From Ruegeria arenilitoris (lineage in GTDB: Bacteria; Pseudomonadota; Alphaproteobacteria; Rhodobacterales; Rhodobacteraceae), in the NCBI RefSeq assembly GCF_013030265.1, contig NZ_WPZQ01000010.1, positions 124,001 through 188,000 of the forward strand: DNA of 64,000 bases, in the 5' to 3' direction. How positions within the stretch are numbered: the first letter of the stretch is position 1; every line of letters begins with the position of its first letter. The position numbers were made by a program, and so were the translations under genes. This document shows, piece by piece, positions 35,141-48,112 of the stretch. Under the pieces are notes generated by a model. The model made no database searches and was not told the DNA's origin. It was given only the letters and a program-made list of their open reading frames with translations.

Positions 35141-35881
35141 TCAATCCTCGAAACAATCTGCGCGACCATCTGCGCGGATGGTAGCCGCCCCATCAAGGAT
35201 CGAAGCCGCCCGGCGACGTGTCCGAACCGAAGGGTCTGTAACCGACCTGTTGCGGGGAGAGGGCAGGATTGCCGCCAGTCGGGCAGCCTGTACCGGCGAC
35301 AGCTTGGCGGCGCTGACACCGTAGTAACGTTGTGCCGCCGCTTCGACCCCAAAGACCCCTTGTCCGGTCTCAGCGACGTTCAGATAAACCTCAAGAATCC
35401 TCTGCTTGCTCCAGAAGATCTCGACAACAGGTGTCATCGACGTTTCCAGCGCCTTGCGGACCCAGCTGCGGCCCTGCCAAAGGAAGACGTTCTTGACCAC
35501 TTGCTGGGTGATGGTTGATGCGCCACGTGATCCGCCATCCTCAAGCGCATCCCGGATCGCTTCGACATCAAATCCCCAATGAAGGCAGAAATTCGCATCT
35601 TCTGCAGCCACGGCTGAGCGCGCCATAATGGGCGAAATCTCTTCAATCGGAACCCATTCCCGATCAACACGTCCCAACCGGCGCCATTCAGACCAGATTG
35701 TGTGGGTGACAGGTGGGTTCACAACCGAATAGATCAGAACAAGGGCTACAAAGAATGCAGCCAACCCCAATCCACCTCGTATCACCCATCGCCTGATCCG
35801 GGCGAAGAGTGAGGGCTGATTTTTGGCTTTGTTTGCCTTGTTTTTCTTACCGCCTGATTTGCGGACTGCTTGCTTTGCCAT
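35141..35881 (-). CDS. mtgA: Monofunctional peptidoglycan glycosyltransferase
   Basis: A 246-residue inner-membrane enzyme that polymerises lipid II into glycan strands without a transpeptidase domain. A basic tail and one membrane helix (about residues 33-55) precede the GT51 domain. Its motifs are AAEDANFCLHWGFD (catalytic Glu), RGASTITQQVVKNVFLW and KQRILEVYLNVAETG. Length is typical. It lies 58 bases upstream of the GST gene; the Hint gene upstream is on the same strand. Confidence 0.95.
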   Translation of the reverse strand: MAKQAVRKSGGKKNKANKAKNQPSLFARIRRWVIRGGLGLAAFFVALVLIYSVVNPPVTHTIWSEWRRLGRVDREWVPIEEISPIMARSAVAAEDANFCLHWGFDVEAIRDALEDGGSRGASTITQQVVKNVFLWQGRSWVRKALETSMTPVVEIFWSKQRILEVYLNVAETGQGVFGVEAAAQRYYGVSAAKLSPVQAARLAAILPSPRNRSVTDPSVRTRRRAASILDGAATIRADGRADCFED

Positions 35882-35919
35882 ACCTCGCTATACGCTGCGC
35901 AACCGTTATTTGAAACGGT

Positions 35920-36837
35920 CTATATCGCGATGAGCCGACCATCGCGCGGGCGAACCACTGGGCGCACGGTCTTCTGAGCATGCAGCTCGCGGCTGGTAAG
36001 CTCAGGAAACAATGCCAGAATTTCAGCCTGCGTCTCGCGTTCGGATTGCGAGACTGCATGTCCGGGATAGTAGCTTTCGCTTTTTGCACCGTTTGCTGTC
36101 ACAATTTCATGCTGACCGAACAAAAGGTGGATGTAATCTATTTCTCCACCTTCGACCCGCGTTACGGTTTCGCCGTTAACCAGAGAATGTGCTGCGATCA
36201 GAACCTCTGTATGTCCAAACAGATATGGTGCCCGCCAGTCAGCAATCAGCATCCGATGTTGGGGTGACACTAGGGTCTCGCGATCCAACTCCAAAACACC
36301 GGCCTCAAATCTGATCGGCGCATTGTCCCCGGTGGCGGCCACCGTGGTACGGCCAACCCAGAGTAAGGGCTGTGGGCCATTGTCCATAGTATTTACCAGA
36401 TCTCCCGGCTTCAGATATTCAACTGCGCGCAGCCCATCAGGCGTTTCGATCATGGTACCCGGTGTAAAACATGGTGGACCAAGCTGGCCGGGTACATTCA
36501 ACGGTCCTTGTGTATTTACGAATGTAGTTGAAACAAGCGTCCCTTCCTCAAGGACCTTGCCGTCGGTGGGCGTGAATACCCGCGTCCCGTCAGCCAAGTA
36601 GAAGGTGATGCCGGTATATGTCACCGGGCCAGTGCCGGGAACATTTATGACAACTGTATCGCCGGGCCACGAAGAGGTTACATCCTGACCGTTTACCGTG
36701 TCGCCGCCAGGAGCCTCAATCTCACCATCGTCGTTCTGATCGACAAGACTGTAGTTCTGAACGGTCAGCAAAGTTCCTGCGGGGGGCGGGTTCGCCGGGT
36801 CCATTGCAAAGAATTGATCAAAGTAAGTTGTCGGCAT
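35920..36837 (-). CDS. Hint domain-containing protein
   Basis: A 305-residue protein. The N-terminal part (1-120) is Thr/Gly/Asp-rich and beta-like, with an EF-hand-like loop DQNDDGEIE that could bind calcium. A Hint (hedgehog/intein) domain follows, starting at CFTPGTMIETPDGLRAVEYLKPGDLV with the Cys at the expected splice or self-cleavage position. SPQHRMLI and HEIVTANGAKSESYYPG continue the fold. Such proteins are common in Rhodobacteraceae, and most are thought to be secreted or surface proteins of unknown role. Self-processing is possible but not shown. Confidence 0.85.
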   Translation of the reverse strand: MPTTYFDQFFAMDPANPPPAGTLLTVQNYSLVDQNDDGEIEAPGGDTVNGQDVTSSWPGDTVVINVPGTGPVTYTGITFYLADGTRVFTPTDGKVLEEGTLVSTTFVNTQGPLNVPGQLGPPCFTPGTMIETPDGLRAVEYLKPGDLVNTMDNGPQPLLWVGRTTVAATGDNAPIRFEAGVLELDRETLVSPQHRMLIADWRAPYLFGHTEVLIAAHSLVNGETVTRVEGGEIDYIHLLFGQHEIVTANGAKSESYYPGHAVSQSERETQAEILALFPELTSRELHAQKTVRPVVRPRDGRLIAI

Positions 36838-36964
36838 CGAACTGCTCCACTACGCGTACCAAACCAAGCCTCAGTATTGTGTCAATTCCTGAAGAAACTT
36901 TGACCAATGCTAGGCGTTTTTTCTGCAAATACGCAATGAATCAGGTGAAATTGTTGCCAAACAG

Positions 36965-36996
36965 CAAAACCCCGCATGTCGCAAGCGACACGCGGG
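36965..36996 (-). terminator. Terminator of the glt operon
   Basis: CCCCGC and GCGGGG, continued by TGTCG and CGACA with one mismatch between, form a long stem with a CAAG loop. On the minus strand it is followed by TTTTG. It lies 26 bases after the gltB stop. Confidence 0.88.
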
Positions 36997-37022
36997 GCTC
37001 TGATTTTCAACTGTTCGTAAAC

Positions 37023-41555
<4,533 letters not shown>

Positions 41556-41557
41556 GG

Positions 41558-41998
41558 TCAGGCTCCTTCCGTGGTCGGCCCGTACAGCGCAAATACTTGC
41601 GCTTCGGTCAGCAGTTCATGTTCACCCTGAAAGGCGAACGCATCCGGTTTGCGGTCGATAAAGATCTCGCGCGTCATCTTGAATCCTTCAGCATCGTCAA
41701 AAATGCCGATCGGTATCTCGTAATTGCCATTGAGAGGGCCATCAGCAGTCACCCGGTACCAAAGCCCCGTGCCGCATTTGCTGCACCAGGCGCGTTCCGC
41801 CCAGCCAGAGCTTTGCAGCGTCGCGATGTTGTCTTCACCCTGCCAGCTCAGGTTTTTTTCGGCGATCGTAACACCCAGAAACGCTGACCCAAGCCACCGT
41901 TGGCACATCTTGCAGTGGCAGGTGCCGAATTCCTGAGGCACGTCCTGTGCCGTGAACCGGACCTCACCGCACATGCATTGACCTGCGCGCGCGCTCAT
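41558..41998 (-). CDS. GFA-family zinc protein (copy 2)
   Basis: A 146-residue protein with the full zinc-cysteine set of the glutathione-dependent formaldehyde-activating (GFA/CENP-V) fold: CMCGEV, CHCKMC and CSKCGTGLWY. Family name aside, few members are proven to act on formaldehyde. It is paralogous to the gene upstream, overlaps it by four bases (ATGA), and ends 2 bases before gltB, so it is firmly within the glutamate synthase operon. Its role there is unexplained. Confidence 0.9.
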   Translation of the reverse strand: MSARAGQCMCGEVRFTAQDVPQEFGTCHCKMCQRWLGSAFLGVTIAEKNLSWQGEDNIATLQSSGWAERAWCSKCGTGLWYRVTADGPLNGNYEIPIGIFDDAEGFKMTREIFIDRKPDAFAFQGEHELLTEAQVFALYGPTTEGA

Positions 41999-42429
41999 GC
42001 GTTGCCCTCCGCTTCAGGAGCATAGGCAGCGATCACTTCGGCTTCGGTCATTTGACGGCGTTCACCTTCAAAAGTGTAACCTTCCGGCTTCTTGTCGATG
42101 TAAAGCTCCAGCTTGATCTCGCTGTCCGCGGCATTGTCGAACAGCCCGGCAGCCATCTGGGTTTGCCCATGCATTTCACCCGGCAGGGTGATGCGGTACC
42201 AGAGCGCAGATCCGCATTCTTCGCAAAATGCACGTTCTGCCCAGTCCGACGAGGTGTATGTCCGAACCGGTCCCAGCGCGGCATAGCCCGGCTCGGCCGG
42301 AAAGCTGACGAATGCGCTGCTGCTCCAGCGACGGCACATGTCGCAATGGCATGCACCCAGCGCATCGCGCGCAGGGGTGGCGGTTACAGTAACCGCGCCG
42401 CACATACACTGGCCTTGCAATTCGGGCAT
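41995..42429 (-). CDS. GFA-family zinc protein (copy 1)
   Basis: A 144-residue GFA-fold protein with CMCGAV, CHCDMC and CEECGSALWY as probable zinc ligands. It is the tandem paralogue of the next gene. It begins 53 bases after gltD on the same strand. The two copies share the layout but differ enough to be old duplicates. Function is not assigned. Confidence 0.9.
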   Translation of the reverse strand: MPELQGQCMCGAVTVTATPARDALGACHCDMCRRWSSSAFVSFPAEPGYAALGPVRTYTSSDWAERAFCEECGSALWYRITLPGEMHGQTQMAAGLFDNAADSEIKLELYIDKKPEGYTFEGERRQMTEAEVIAAYAPEAEGNA

Positions 42430-42482
42430 GACATCCCTCCTGTCGCTGGGCTCATGGCTGTGTCGCCATGCTGGGTTGAAGA

Positions 42483-43916
42483 TTATTCAGCTGCTACGGC
42501 AGCCTTGCTGTTGAACCGGTCGATGATTGCATCTGCACAATCGCGCCCGTCACGGATCGCCCACACCACCAGAGAGGCACCGCGTACGATGTCACCGATT
42601 GCATAGACGCCGTCCATCTCGGTCTCACCGGTTTGGAATGCGGCTTTGACGGTGCCCCAGCGAGTGACAGGCAGGTCGGGCTGACCGAACAACGCAGGCA
42701 GGTCTTCGGGTTCGAAACCCAGTGCCTTGATCACCAGATCGGCCTCTTCGACATAATCCGCTCCTTCGATCACTTCGGGTGCCTGGCGACCCGACGCGTC
42801 GGGCTGACCCAGGCGCATCTTCTGCACCATCACACCAGACACTTTGTCATCACCGGTAAAGCCCTTGGGTGCGCTGAGCCACTCAAACACAACGCCTTCT
42901 TCCTCGGCATTCTGTGTTTCACGCTGCGAGCCAGGCATGTTGGCCTTGTCACGGCGGTACAGACATTTGACCGAGGTAGCACCCTGACGGATCGAGGTCC
43001 GTACACAGTCCATCGCAGTGTCGCCACCACCGATGACAACCACCTTTTTGCCTTCGGCATTCAGGCGGCCATTGTCGAAATCCTCAACCGCGTCACCAAA
43101 GCTTTTGCGGTTCGAAGCGGTCAGGAAGTCGATCGCTTTTTCGATTCCGGCCAGACCGCTGCCTGGCATGGTCAGATCGCGGGATTTGTATACGCCGGTT
43201 GCGATGATAACCGCGTCGTGCTTGGCGCGGATTTCTTCGAACTTCGCAGCATCCACATCGCAGTTCAACACGAACTCAACTCCGCCGTCAGCGAGCAAAT
43301 CGTTCCGGCGCTGCACGATGTCTTTCTCAAGCTTGAAACCGGGGATGCCATACATCAGCAGACCGCCCGCGCGGTCATAGCGGTCATAGACCGTTACCTG
43401 AATTCCTGCACGGCGCAGCATGTCAGCTGCCGCCAGACCGCCGGGTCCTCCACCAATGATGCCGACGCTTTCAGATCGCTCGCTATTGGGAACTGCGGGT
43501 TGAACCCAGCCCTTATCCCACGCGGTATCGGTAATGTACTTTTCGATCGTTCCGATGGTGACCGTGCCATGGCCTGACTGTTCGATCACGCAATTGCCTT
43601 CACACAAGCGGTCCTGCGGGCAGATGCGGCCGCAGATTTCGGGGAAGGTATTGGTGGCCTGGCTTGTCTGATAGGCCTCTTCCAAACGCCCGGTTGCTGT
43701 CAGATTCAGCCAATCCGGGATGTTGTTGTGCAGCGGGCAGTGCGACTGACAGTATGGCACACCACACTGGCTGCACCGGCTGGCCTGCTCAGCAGCTTTT
43801 TCAGCTGCGAACTCTGCATAGATCTCGTCAAAGTCTTCTTTGCGGTCATTGGCGGCACGCTTTTCCGGCATGACGCGGTCGATCTGCACAAATTTCAGCA
43901 TCGGTTGCTTGGCCAC
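42483..43916 (-). CDS. gltD: Glutamate synthase small subunit
   Basis: A 477-residue flavoprotein that passes electrons from NADPH to GltB. The N-terminal cysteine clusters CSQCGVPYCQSHCPLHNNIPDW and CGRICPQDRLCEGNC bind [4Fe-4S] centres, GIIGGGPGGLAAA binds FAD, and VVIGGGDTAMDCVRTSIR binds NADPH. Length is typical. It is the first gene of the operon with two GFA genes and gltB, and 231 AT-rich bases separate it from the divergent uppP. Confidence 0.96.
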   Translation of the reverse strand: MAKQPMLKFVQIDRVMPEKRAANDRKEDFDEIYAEFAAEKAAEQASRCSQCGVPYCQSHCPLHNNIPDWLNLTATGRLEEAYQTSQATNTFPEICGRICPQDRLCEGNCVIEQSGHGTVTIGTIEKYITDTAWDKGWVQPAVPNSERSESVGIIGGGPGGLAAADMLRRAGIQVTVYDRYDRAGGLLMYGIPGFKLEKDIVQRRNDLLADGGVEFVLNCDVDAAKFEEIRAKHDAVIIATGVYKSRDLTMPGSGLAGIEKAIDFLTASNRKSFGDAVEDFDNGRLNAEGKKVVVIGGGDTAMDCVRTSIRQGATSVKCLYRRDKANMPGSQRETQNAEEEGVVFEWLSAPKGFTGDDKVSGVMVQKMRLGQPDASGRQAPEVIEGADYVEEADLVIKALGFEPEDLPALFGQPDLPVTRWGTVKAAFQTGETEMDGVYAIGDIVRGASLVVWAIRDGRDCADAIIDRFNSKAAVAAE

Positions 43917-44147
43917 GGGTCAGACTCCATGAATTGGCTTGGTCGGAACTCTTTACGGGATGGTATTTCAGATGAAAAGTCAATTGTGCTGACCTATTTT
44001 AGAAAAAAATGAGCTCAAAACCCAAATCCGCGAAATTTATTGCAATTTTTAGTTCCGATCCGGACCTATTTGTTCACTTTCTTTTCCAACACCACAGTAA
44101 TACCCATTGAACGCAAACAACGCGTGATGGCAGCACGGGCAGGGCAG

Positions 44148-44951
44148 ATGAGTCTTCTTCAGTTGATTCTAGTGGCGGTAATTCAGGGTATCACCGAATT
44201 CCTGCCGATATCGTCTTCCGGGCATCTGATCCTGCTGCCCAGTCTGACAGGTATGGATGATCAGGGGTTGGCGATCGATGTGGCCGTGCATGTCGGAACG
44301 TTGGGAGCAGTGATCCTGTATTTCTGGGCTGACGTGAAGCAGGCCTTGGCGGGTCTGCCGCGTGCCCTGACCGGGCATATTGATACCCCGCAGTCTCGTC
44401 TGGCTTTTGGGTTGATCATTGCCACCATCCCAACCGTCATCGTGGGGGCGATTCTGCATCTGACAGGCCTCAGCAGCGCAATGCGTTCTGTGGCTGTGAT
44501 CGGTTGGACAATGTTGGGATTTGGTCTGTTGCTGTATTGGATGGATCAAAAAGGTGCTCAAACCAAACATGCCGCCGACTGGGGTGTTCGTGACTCTTTG
44601 ATCATGGGGTTTTGGCAGGTGCTGGCCCTGATCCCGGGTACATCCCGTTCCGGCATCACGATCACCGGCGCGCGACAGCTGGGGTATTCGAGAGAAGACG
44701 GTGCACGGATCGCGATGCTGATGTCGATCCCGACAATCATCGCATCCGGGGTACTGTTGTCGGTGGATGTAATCCAGCAGGCTGATGCTCAGCTTGCCAG
44801 AGATGGTGCAATCGCAGCTGTGTTCGCCTTTTTCTCGGCATTGCTGGCGCTTAGCCTGATGATGCGCCTGCTGCGCAGCATCAGCTTTACGCCATACGTG
44901 ATCTACCGCGTCATTTTGGGTGTAGTGCTGTTGTTCGTCGCCTACAGCTGA
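44148..44951 (+). CDS. uppP: Undecaprenyl-diphosphate phosphatase
   Basis: A 267-residue polytopic inner-membrane enzyme (BacA type) that recycles undecaprenyl diphosphate for wall synthesis. It has the two active-site motifs: QGITEFLPISSSGH near the N-terminus and IPGTSRSGITITGARQLG in the second half. ATG 44148 gives the conserved MSLLQLILVAVIQG start; the frame is open upstream but that leader is not conserved. It overlaps the convergent NDUFA9-like gene by ten bases. Confidence 0.95.
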   Translation: MSLLQLILVAVIQGITEFLPISSSGHLILLPSLTGMDDQGLAIDVAVHVGTLGAVILYFWADVKQALAGLPRALTGHIDTPQSRLAFGLIIATIPTVIVGAILHLTGLSSAMRSVAVIGWTMLGFGLLLYWMDQKGAQTKHAADWGVRDSLIMGFWQVLALIPGTSRSGITITGARQLGYSREDGARIAMLMSIPTIIASGVLLSVDVIQQADAQLARDGAIAAVFAFFSALLALSLMMRLLRSISFTPYVIYRVILGVVLLFVAYS

Positions 44952-45934
44952 TCAGTCCGCAGGTTCTTTGCCGAGTTCTGAATGTCATCATACTGACCCG
45001 AGGGGCGGAACTTCCACAGGTATTCGGGCAGGATCGATTCCAGGGCCGCGGGTTCAATGCCCAAATCCGCAAAGGTCTTGGCACTATCTGACACAACATT
45101 GTCCCGACGCAGGTTTTTCACCTGATCACGGGTCAGGATATGGTTCGGAAACAGCTGGAAGCTTACGAATTTGATGATGTCCAGAACGCCCGCCATGATC
45201 CGCGCTGCGAAGAAGGGCATACCGATAATGATCCGGCGTCGATGAATGACCTCAAGCATCTGTTGCATCAAAGCGCGAAAGCTTTTGACCTCGGGGCCGC
45301 CAAGCTCGTAAACGCCGGGTTGCGCATGACCCAGAACGCCCTGAACGGCAGCCTGTGCAACATCGTCGACATAAACCGGCTGAAAGCGCGTATCGGCACC
45401 AACCAAAGGCAGGAATGGCGACATACGTGTCATCCCGGCGAACCGGTTGAAGAACTGATCTTCGGTACCAAAAATGACCGAGGGGCGCAGAATGACGGCA
45501 TCCGGCATATGCGCCAGAACGCCCGCTTCGCCATGAGCTTTGGTCCGGGAATACTCGCTGTCTGATTCTGCATCTGCCCCGATGGCAGAGATATGAACCA
45601 TACGTTTGATTCCCTGCTCGGCTGCAAGGCGCGCGATCCGTTCGGCGCCCTCGGCCTGCACTGCGCTGAATTCATTTTTGCCAAGCTCATTGAGGACACC
45701 AACGCAGTTGACCACCGCATCTGCGCCATGCATCGCCATGGCAACCGAAGCATCGTTGCGGATGTTGCATAGGATCGGCTCGACCTGGCCTACGACACCG
45801 TAGGTTTTGACAAACATCGCCTCATTGGGACGCCGTACGGCAACCCGAACACGCCAGCCTTCGCTTGCCAGTCGCCGAGTGATGTAGCGACCGACAAAAC
45901 CCGATCCACCGTAAATCGTAACCATTTTGGTCAT
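44942..45934 (-). CDS. Complex I NDUFA9-like NAD(P)-binding protein
   Basis: A 330-residue atypical SDR protein. VTIYGGSGFVGRYITRRLASEGWRVRVAVRRP is the dinucleotide-binding region, followed by ADAVVNCVGVL, MVHISAIGAD and RPSVIFGTEDQFFNRFAG. The group is named after the complex I accessory subunit NDUFA9, for which alphaproteobacterial homologues exist; a role in quinone or complex I assembly is inferred only from that relation. ATG at codon 4 is an alternative start. No nuo genes are near. Confidence 0.87.
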   Translation of the reverse strand: MTKMVTIYGGSGFVGRYITRRLASEGWRVRVAVRRPNEAMFVKTYGVVGQVEPILCNIRNDASVAMAMHGADAVVNCVGVLNELGKNEFSAVQAEGAERIARLAAEQGIKRMVHISAIGADAESDSEYSRTKAHGEAGVLAHMPDAVILRPSVIFGTEDQFFNRFAGMTRMSPFLPLVGADTRFQPVYVDDVAQAAVQGVLGHAQPGVYELGGPEVKSFRALMQQMLEVIHRRRIIIGMPFFAARIMAGVLDIIKFVSFQLFPNHILTRDQVKNLRRDNVVSDSAKTFADLGIEPAALESILPEYLWKFRPSGQYDDIQNSAKNLRTDQL

Positions 45935-46099
45935 GGGCTGGCTCCTGAAACATGGCTGCGAAAATATCTAGCGCTCGAAGGCACCTCAAACAAGGCGCAA
46001 TAACGCCGCGATGTTATGAAAAACGGGGGCTTAGCAATGCTGTTTCAGGCAGTGTCGAAGACGCTGTAAAAAATCTTTCAAAAAACTATCCGAATCCTG

Positions 46100-46127
46100 T
46101 TGACGCTCCCGGCGACTAGGCTTAAAC
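46100..46127 (+). promoter_or_regulatory. Probable promoter of tRNA-Leu
   Basis: TTGACG at 46100 and TTAAAC at 46122 are separated by 16 bases, fitting sigma-70 type -35 and -10 elements. Transcription would start about 10 bases before the tRNA. The -35 is strong, the -10 is weak. Confidence 0.55.
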
Positions 46128-46144
46128 GCCCCCTCACGACACCT

Positions 46145-46231
46145 GCCCAGGTGGCGGAATTGGTAGACGCGCTAGCTTCAGGTGCTAGTGTCCGTATGGA
46201 CGTGGAGGTTCGAGTCCTCTCCTGGGCACCA
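46145..46231 (+). tRNA. tRNA-Leu(CAG)
   Basis: An 87-base tRNA with acceptor stem GCCCAGG/CCTGGGC, A as discriminator base and an encoded CCA end. The anticodon stem CTAGC/GCTAG closes the loop TTCAGGT, giving anticodon CAG at 46179-46181. A long variable arm (GTCCGTATGGAC) identifies a class II tRNA, and the T arm GGTTCGAGTCC is canonical. It reads CUG codons. Confidence 0.97.
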
Positions 46232-46326
46232 AATCTTCTGGAAAATCTGGTTGTGAACGCTCGGGCATAAAGCCTGGTGAATCATGCCTGACGCGTGAAG
46301 GCGCATTCCAACAAGTCTGAAAGAAG

Positions 46327-46349
46327 AGGGACCGGGAAACGATCCCTCG
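46327..46349 (-). terminator. Terminator of the DUF4139 gene
   Basis: GAGGGA and TCCCTC, with an inner CG/CG pair, form a hairpin. On the minus strand it is followed by TTCTTTC. It lies 9 bases after the DUF4139 stop. Confidence 0.6.
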
Positions 46350-46358
46350 TCATCAGGC

Positions 46359-47981
46359 TCAGTCCAGCGCCATATCTTCCGGCCAGCTAAGCTCAAGATC
46401 CAGTTTGATAATCTCGGTCTGGCCGGGTTCCATCCGAGTTTCCCAGGCCAAGATGCCCCGCTCGTCGCCGACGTTTTCCTCATTCGGGTGTGGTTCCGCA
46501 GTCCACACGATCTGCAGATCGTCCTGTTCTGAATAAGGCATCCGGTCGATGATCCGTATAGGCCAGGTTTGATCTGTCCGGTTGGCAATGCGAATTTCTG
46601 CCGTTTCAACCCGCTGGTTCGAGCGTGAAATTATACCGGCATCACCGCTGCTGCGGTCCAGAACAATGCTGGAAACGGATAGGCCAAAGATAGGCCCAAA
46701 TCCCATTTCGACTTCTTCACGCGGCCCGATCTTCGTGGAATCGCCGACTGCGACCAGAATGTCATCGACGAACCATTTTGCCAGTTCGGAGGGCAAAAGG
46801 TTTTGATTCAGAGGATTTGTAAAGCGGACCGTGCGGAACGCGACGTCGTCTTTCAATGGCACTGCCATTGCAAAGACCTCAGCGGGCTGACTAAATTGAT
46901 CGATTGAGACTTCGGTATTATCCGATCCGGCAGAGACCGAAATTGGCGTCGGGACCGTATAGGTGACCCCTGTTCCCTCTACTGACGCGGTTTGGAGCGT
47001 ATAGGCACCCATAGTTTCTTCAACGACAACAGGTGCTTCCACCGCGGGTTCTTCAAGACTGTTGTAGGTGTCGGCTATCTCGCTGATGGTTCTGAGCCTC
47101 GGATATAACCGAGATACGGAATTCTGACTTGTCGGTGCAAGGGTCGATACATTCATCGTTATGTCATGCCAGCTTTCACCGGTGTGCTGAGAAACCAGAA
47201 CGCTGCGGCTGATTTGAACCTGCGGATCGGCTCCGGTTTTCAGGTGAAACTCATAACTGGGCATCCATTCTGCCGCGTATGCATCGAGGTATGAAACTGT
47301 CAGATTGCCTGATGTCGCGACTTCAGCGCTCACATCCACAGCGACGAACAGGTGGCCTTCGATATCAGGTATCAACGCATCACGTTTGTCTTTCGCGATT
47401 TCGAGTTCTTTGTGAAGCTGATCTAGCTTTGCTTCGATCTTGCGGGCTTCCAGTTCCGAACTGTGGGCAGTTTGTTGAGCTCGCAGGGTTTCATCGCCGA
47501 TCATGCGGGCAAGATCGCGCAATTCGTCAGGTCCTGAACCTGCCAATCCTTCGTTGTGGCCGAGACTGCCTAAGAAGCCGATTGTCTGCTGCGCAGCCTC
47601 GGCAATCAGCCGGGCGGACCGGGCCTCATCTTCAACAGCTGCAATTTGTTCTTCGACAGCTTTTACTTTGTCTTCGGCTTGTCGAAATGCTTCATTTTCA
47701 TGATCATACCTGGATACGTCGTCGACCCGCCGTATAAGGGACGACTGGCTTAGCCCATCTGCCATTACCTGTAATGTAGTGAACTGCGTACCGGGATCAC
47801 CTGCGGGTATTCCCGGCAGGATCAGGCGATGATTTCCGGCAGGAACATTGAATGTACCGGACCGGATAATCTCTGCACCTGCGGGATATATCGTTGCTTC
47901 GGTTACCTTGGTTTCGATCGTGAAAGTTTCAGCAAAGGCCAAAGCTGGCGCAAAAGCCAGAAAGGAAATCAGAGCTTTCAT
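46359..47981 (-). CDS. DUF4139 domain protein (MuiA family), secreted
   Basis: A 540-residue protein with a signal peptide (MKALISFLAFAPALAFA). It has a DUF4140-like N-terminal beta domain (KVTEATIYPAGAEIIRSG), a central coiled coil at about 95-210, and a C-terminal DUF4139 beta domain (VSYLDAYAAEWMPSYEFHL ... HTGESWHDITMNVSTLAP). The family includes a protein described as an inhibitor of mucoidy; the function is otherwise unknown. Location is probably periplasm or outer surface. It is monocistronic, ended by a hairpin facing the tRNA-Leu gene. Confidence 0.88.
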   Translation of the reverse strand: MKALISFLAFAPALAFAETFTIETKVTEATIYPAGAEIIRSGTFNVPAGNHRLILPGIPAGDPGTQFTTLQVMADGLSQSSLIRRVDDVSRYDHENEAFRQAEDKVKAVEEQIAAVEDEARSARLIAEAAQQTIGFLGSLGHNEGLAGSGPDELRDLARMIGDETLRAQQTAHSSELEARKIEAKLDQLHKELEIAKDKRDALIPDIEGHLFVAVDVSAEVATSGNLTVSYLDAYAAEWMPSYEFHLKTGADPQVQISRSVLVSQHTGESWHDITMNVSTLAPTSQNSVSRLYPRLRTISEIADTYNSLEEPAVEAPVVVEETMGAYTLQTASVEGTGVTYTVPTPISVSAGSDNTEVSIDQFSQPAEVFAMAVPLKDDVAFRTVRFTNPLNQNLLPSELAKWFVDDILVAVGDSTKIGPREEVEMGFGPIFGLSVSSIVLDRSSGDAGIISRSNQRVETAEIRIANRTDQTWPIRIIDRMPYSEQDDLQIVWTAEPHPNEENVGDERGILAWETRMEPGQTEIIKLDLELSWPEDMALD

Positions 47982-48060
47982 AATGTCTCGCTTGAATGCG
48001 GTTTTGAGATGGCCTGAACGTTGCAGGTCACCGCCGCGATAGCAAGACAGCTCAAAAGCA

Positions 48061-48088
48061 AAGGGCCGCTTCCTTCGAAACGGCCCTT
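48061..48088 (-). terminator. Terminator after asd
   Basis: AAGGGCCG and CGGCCCTT form a perfect 8-bp stem with a 12-base loop, 24 bases past the asd stop. The T-rich tail on the minus strand (TGCTTTTG) is interrupted. Confidence 0.75.
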
Positions 48089-48112
48089 GTCGATTTCTGT
48101 CGCTTGAAAAGC

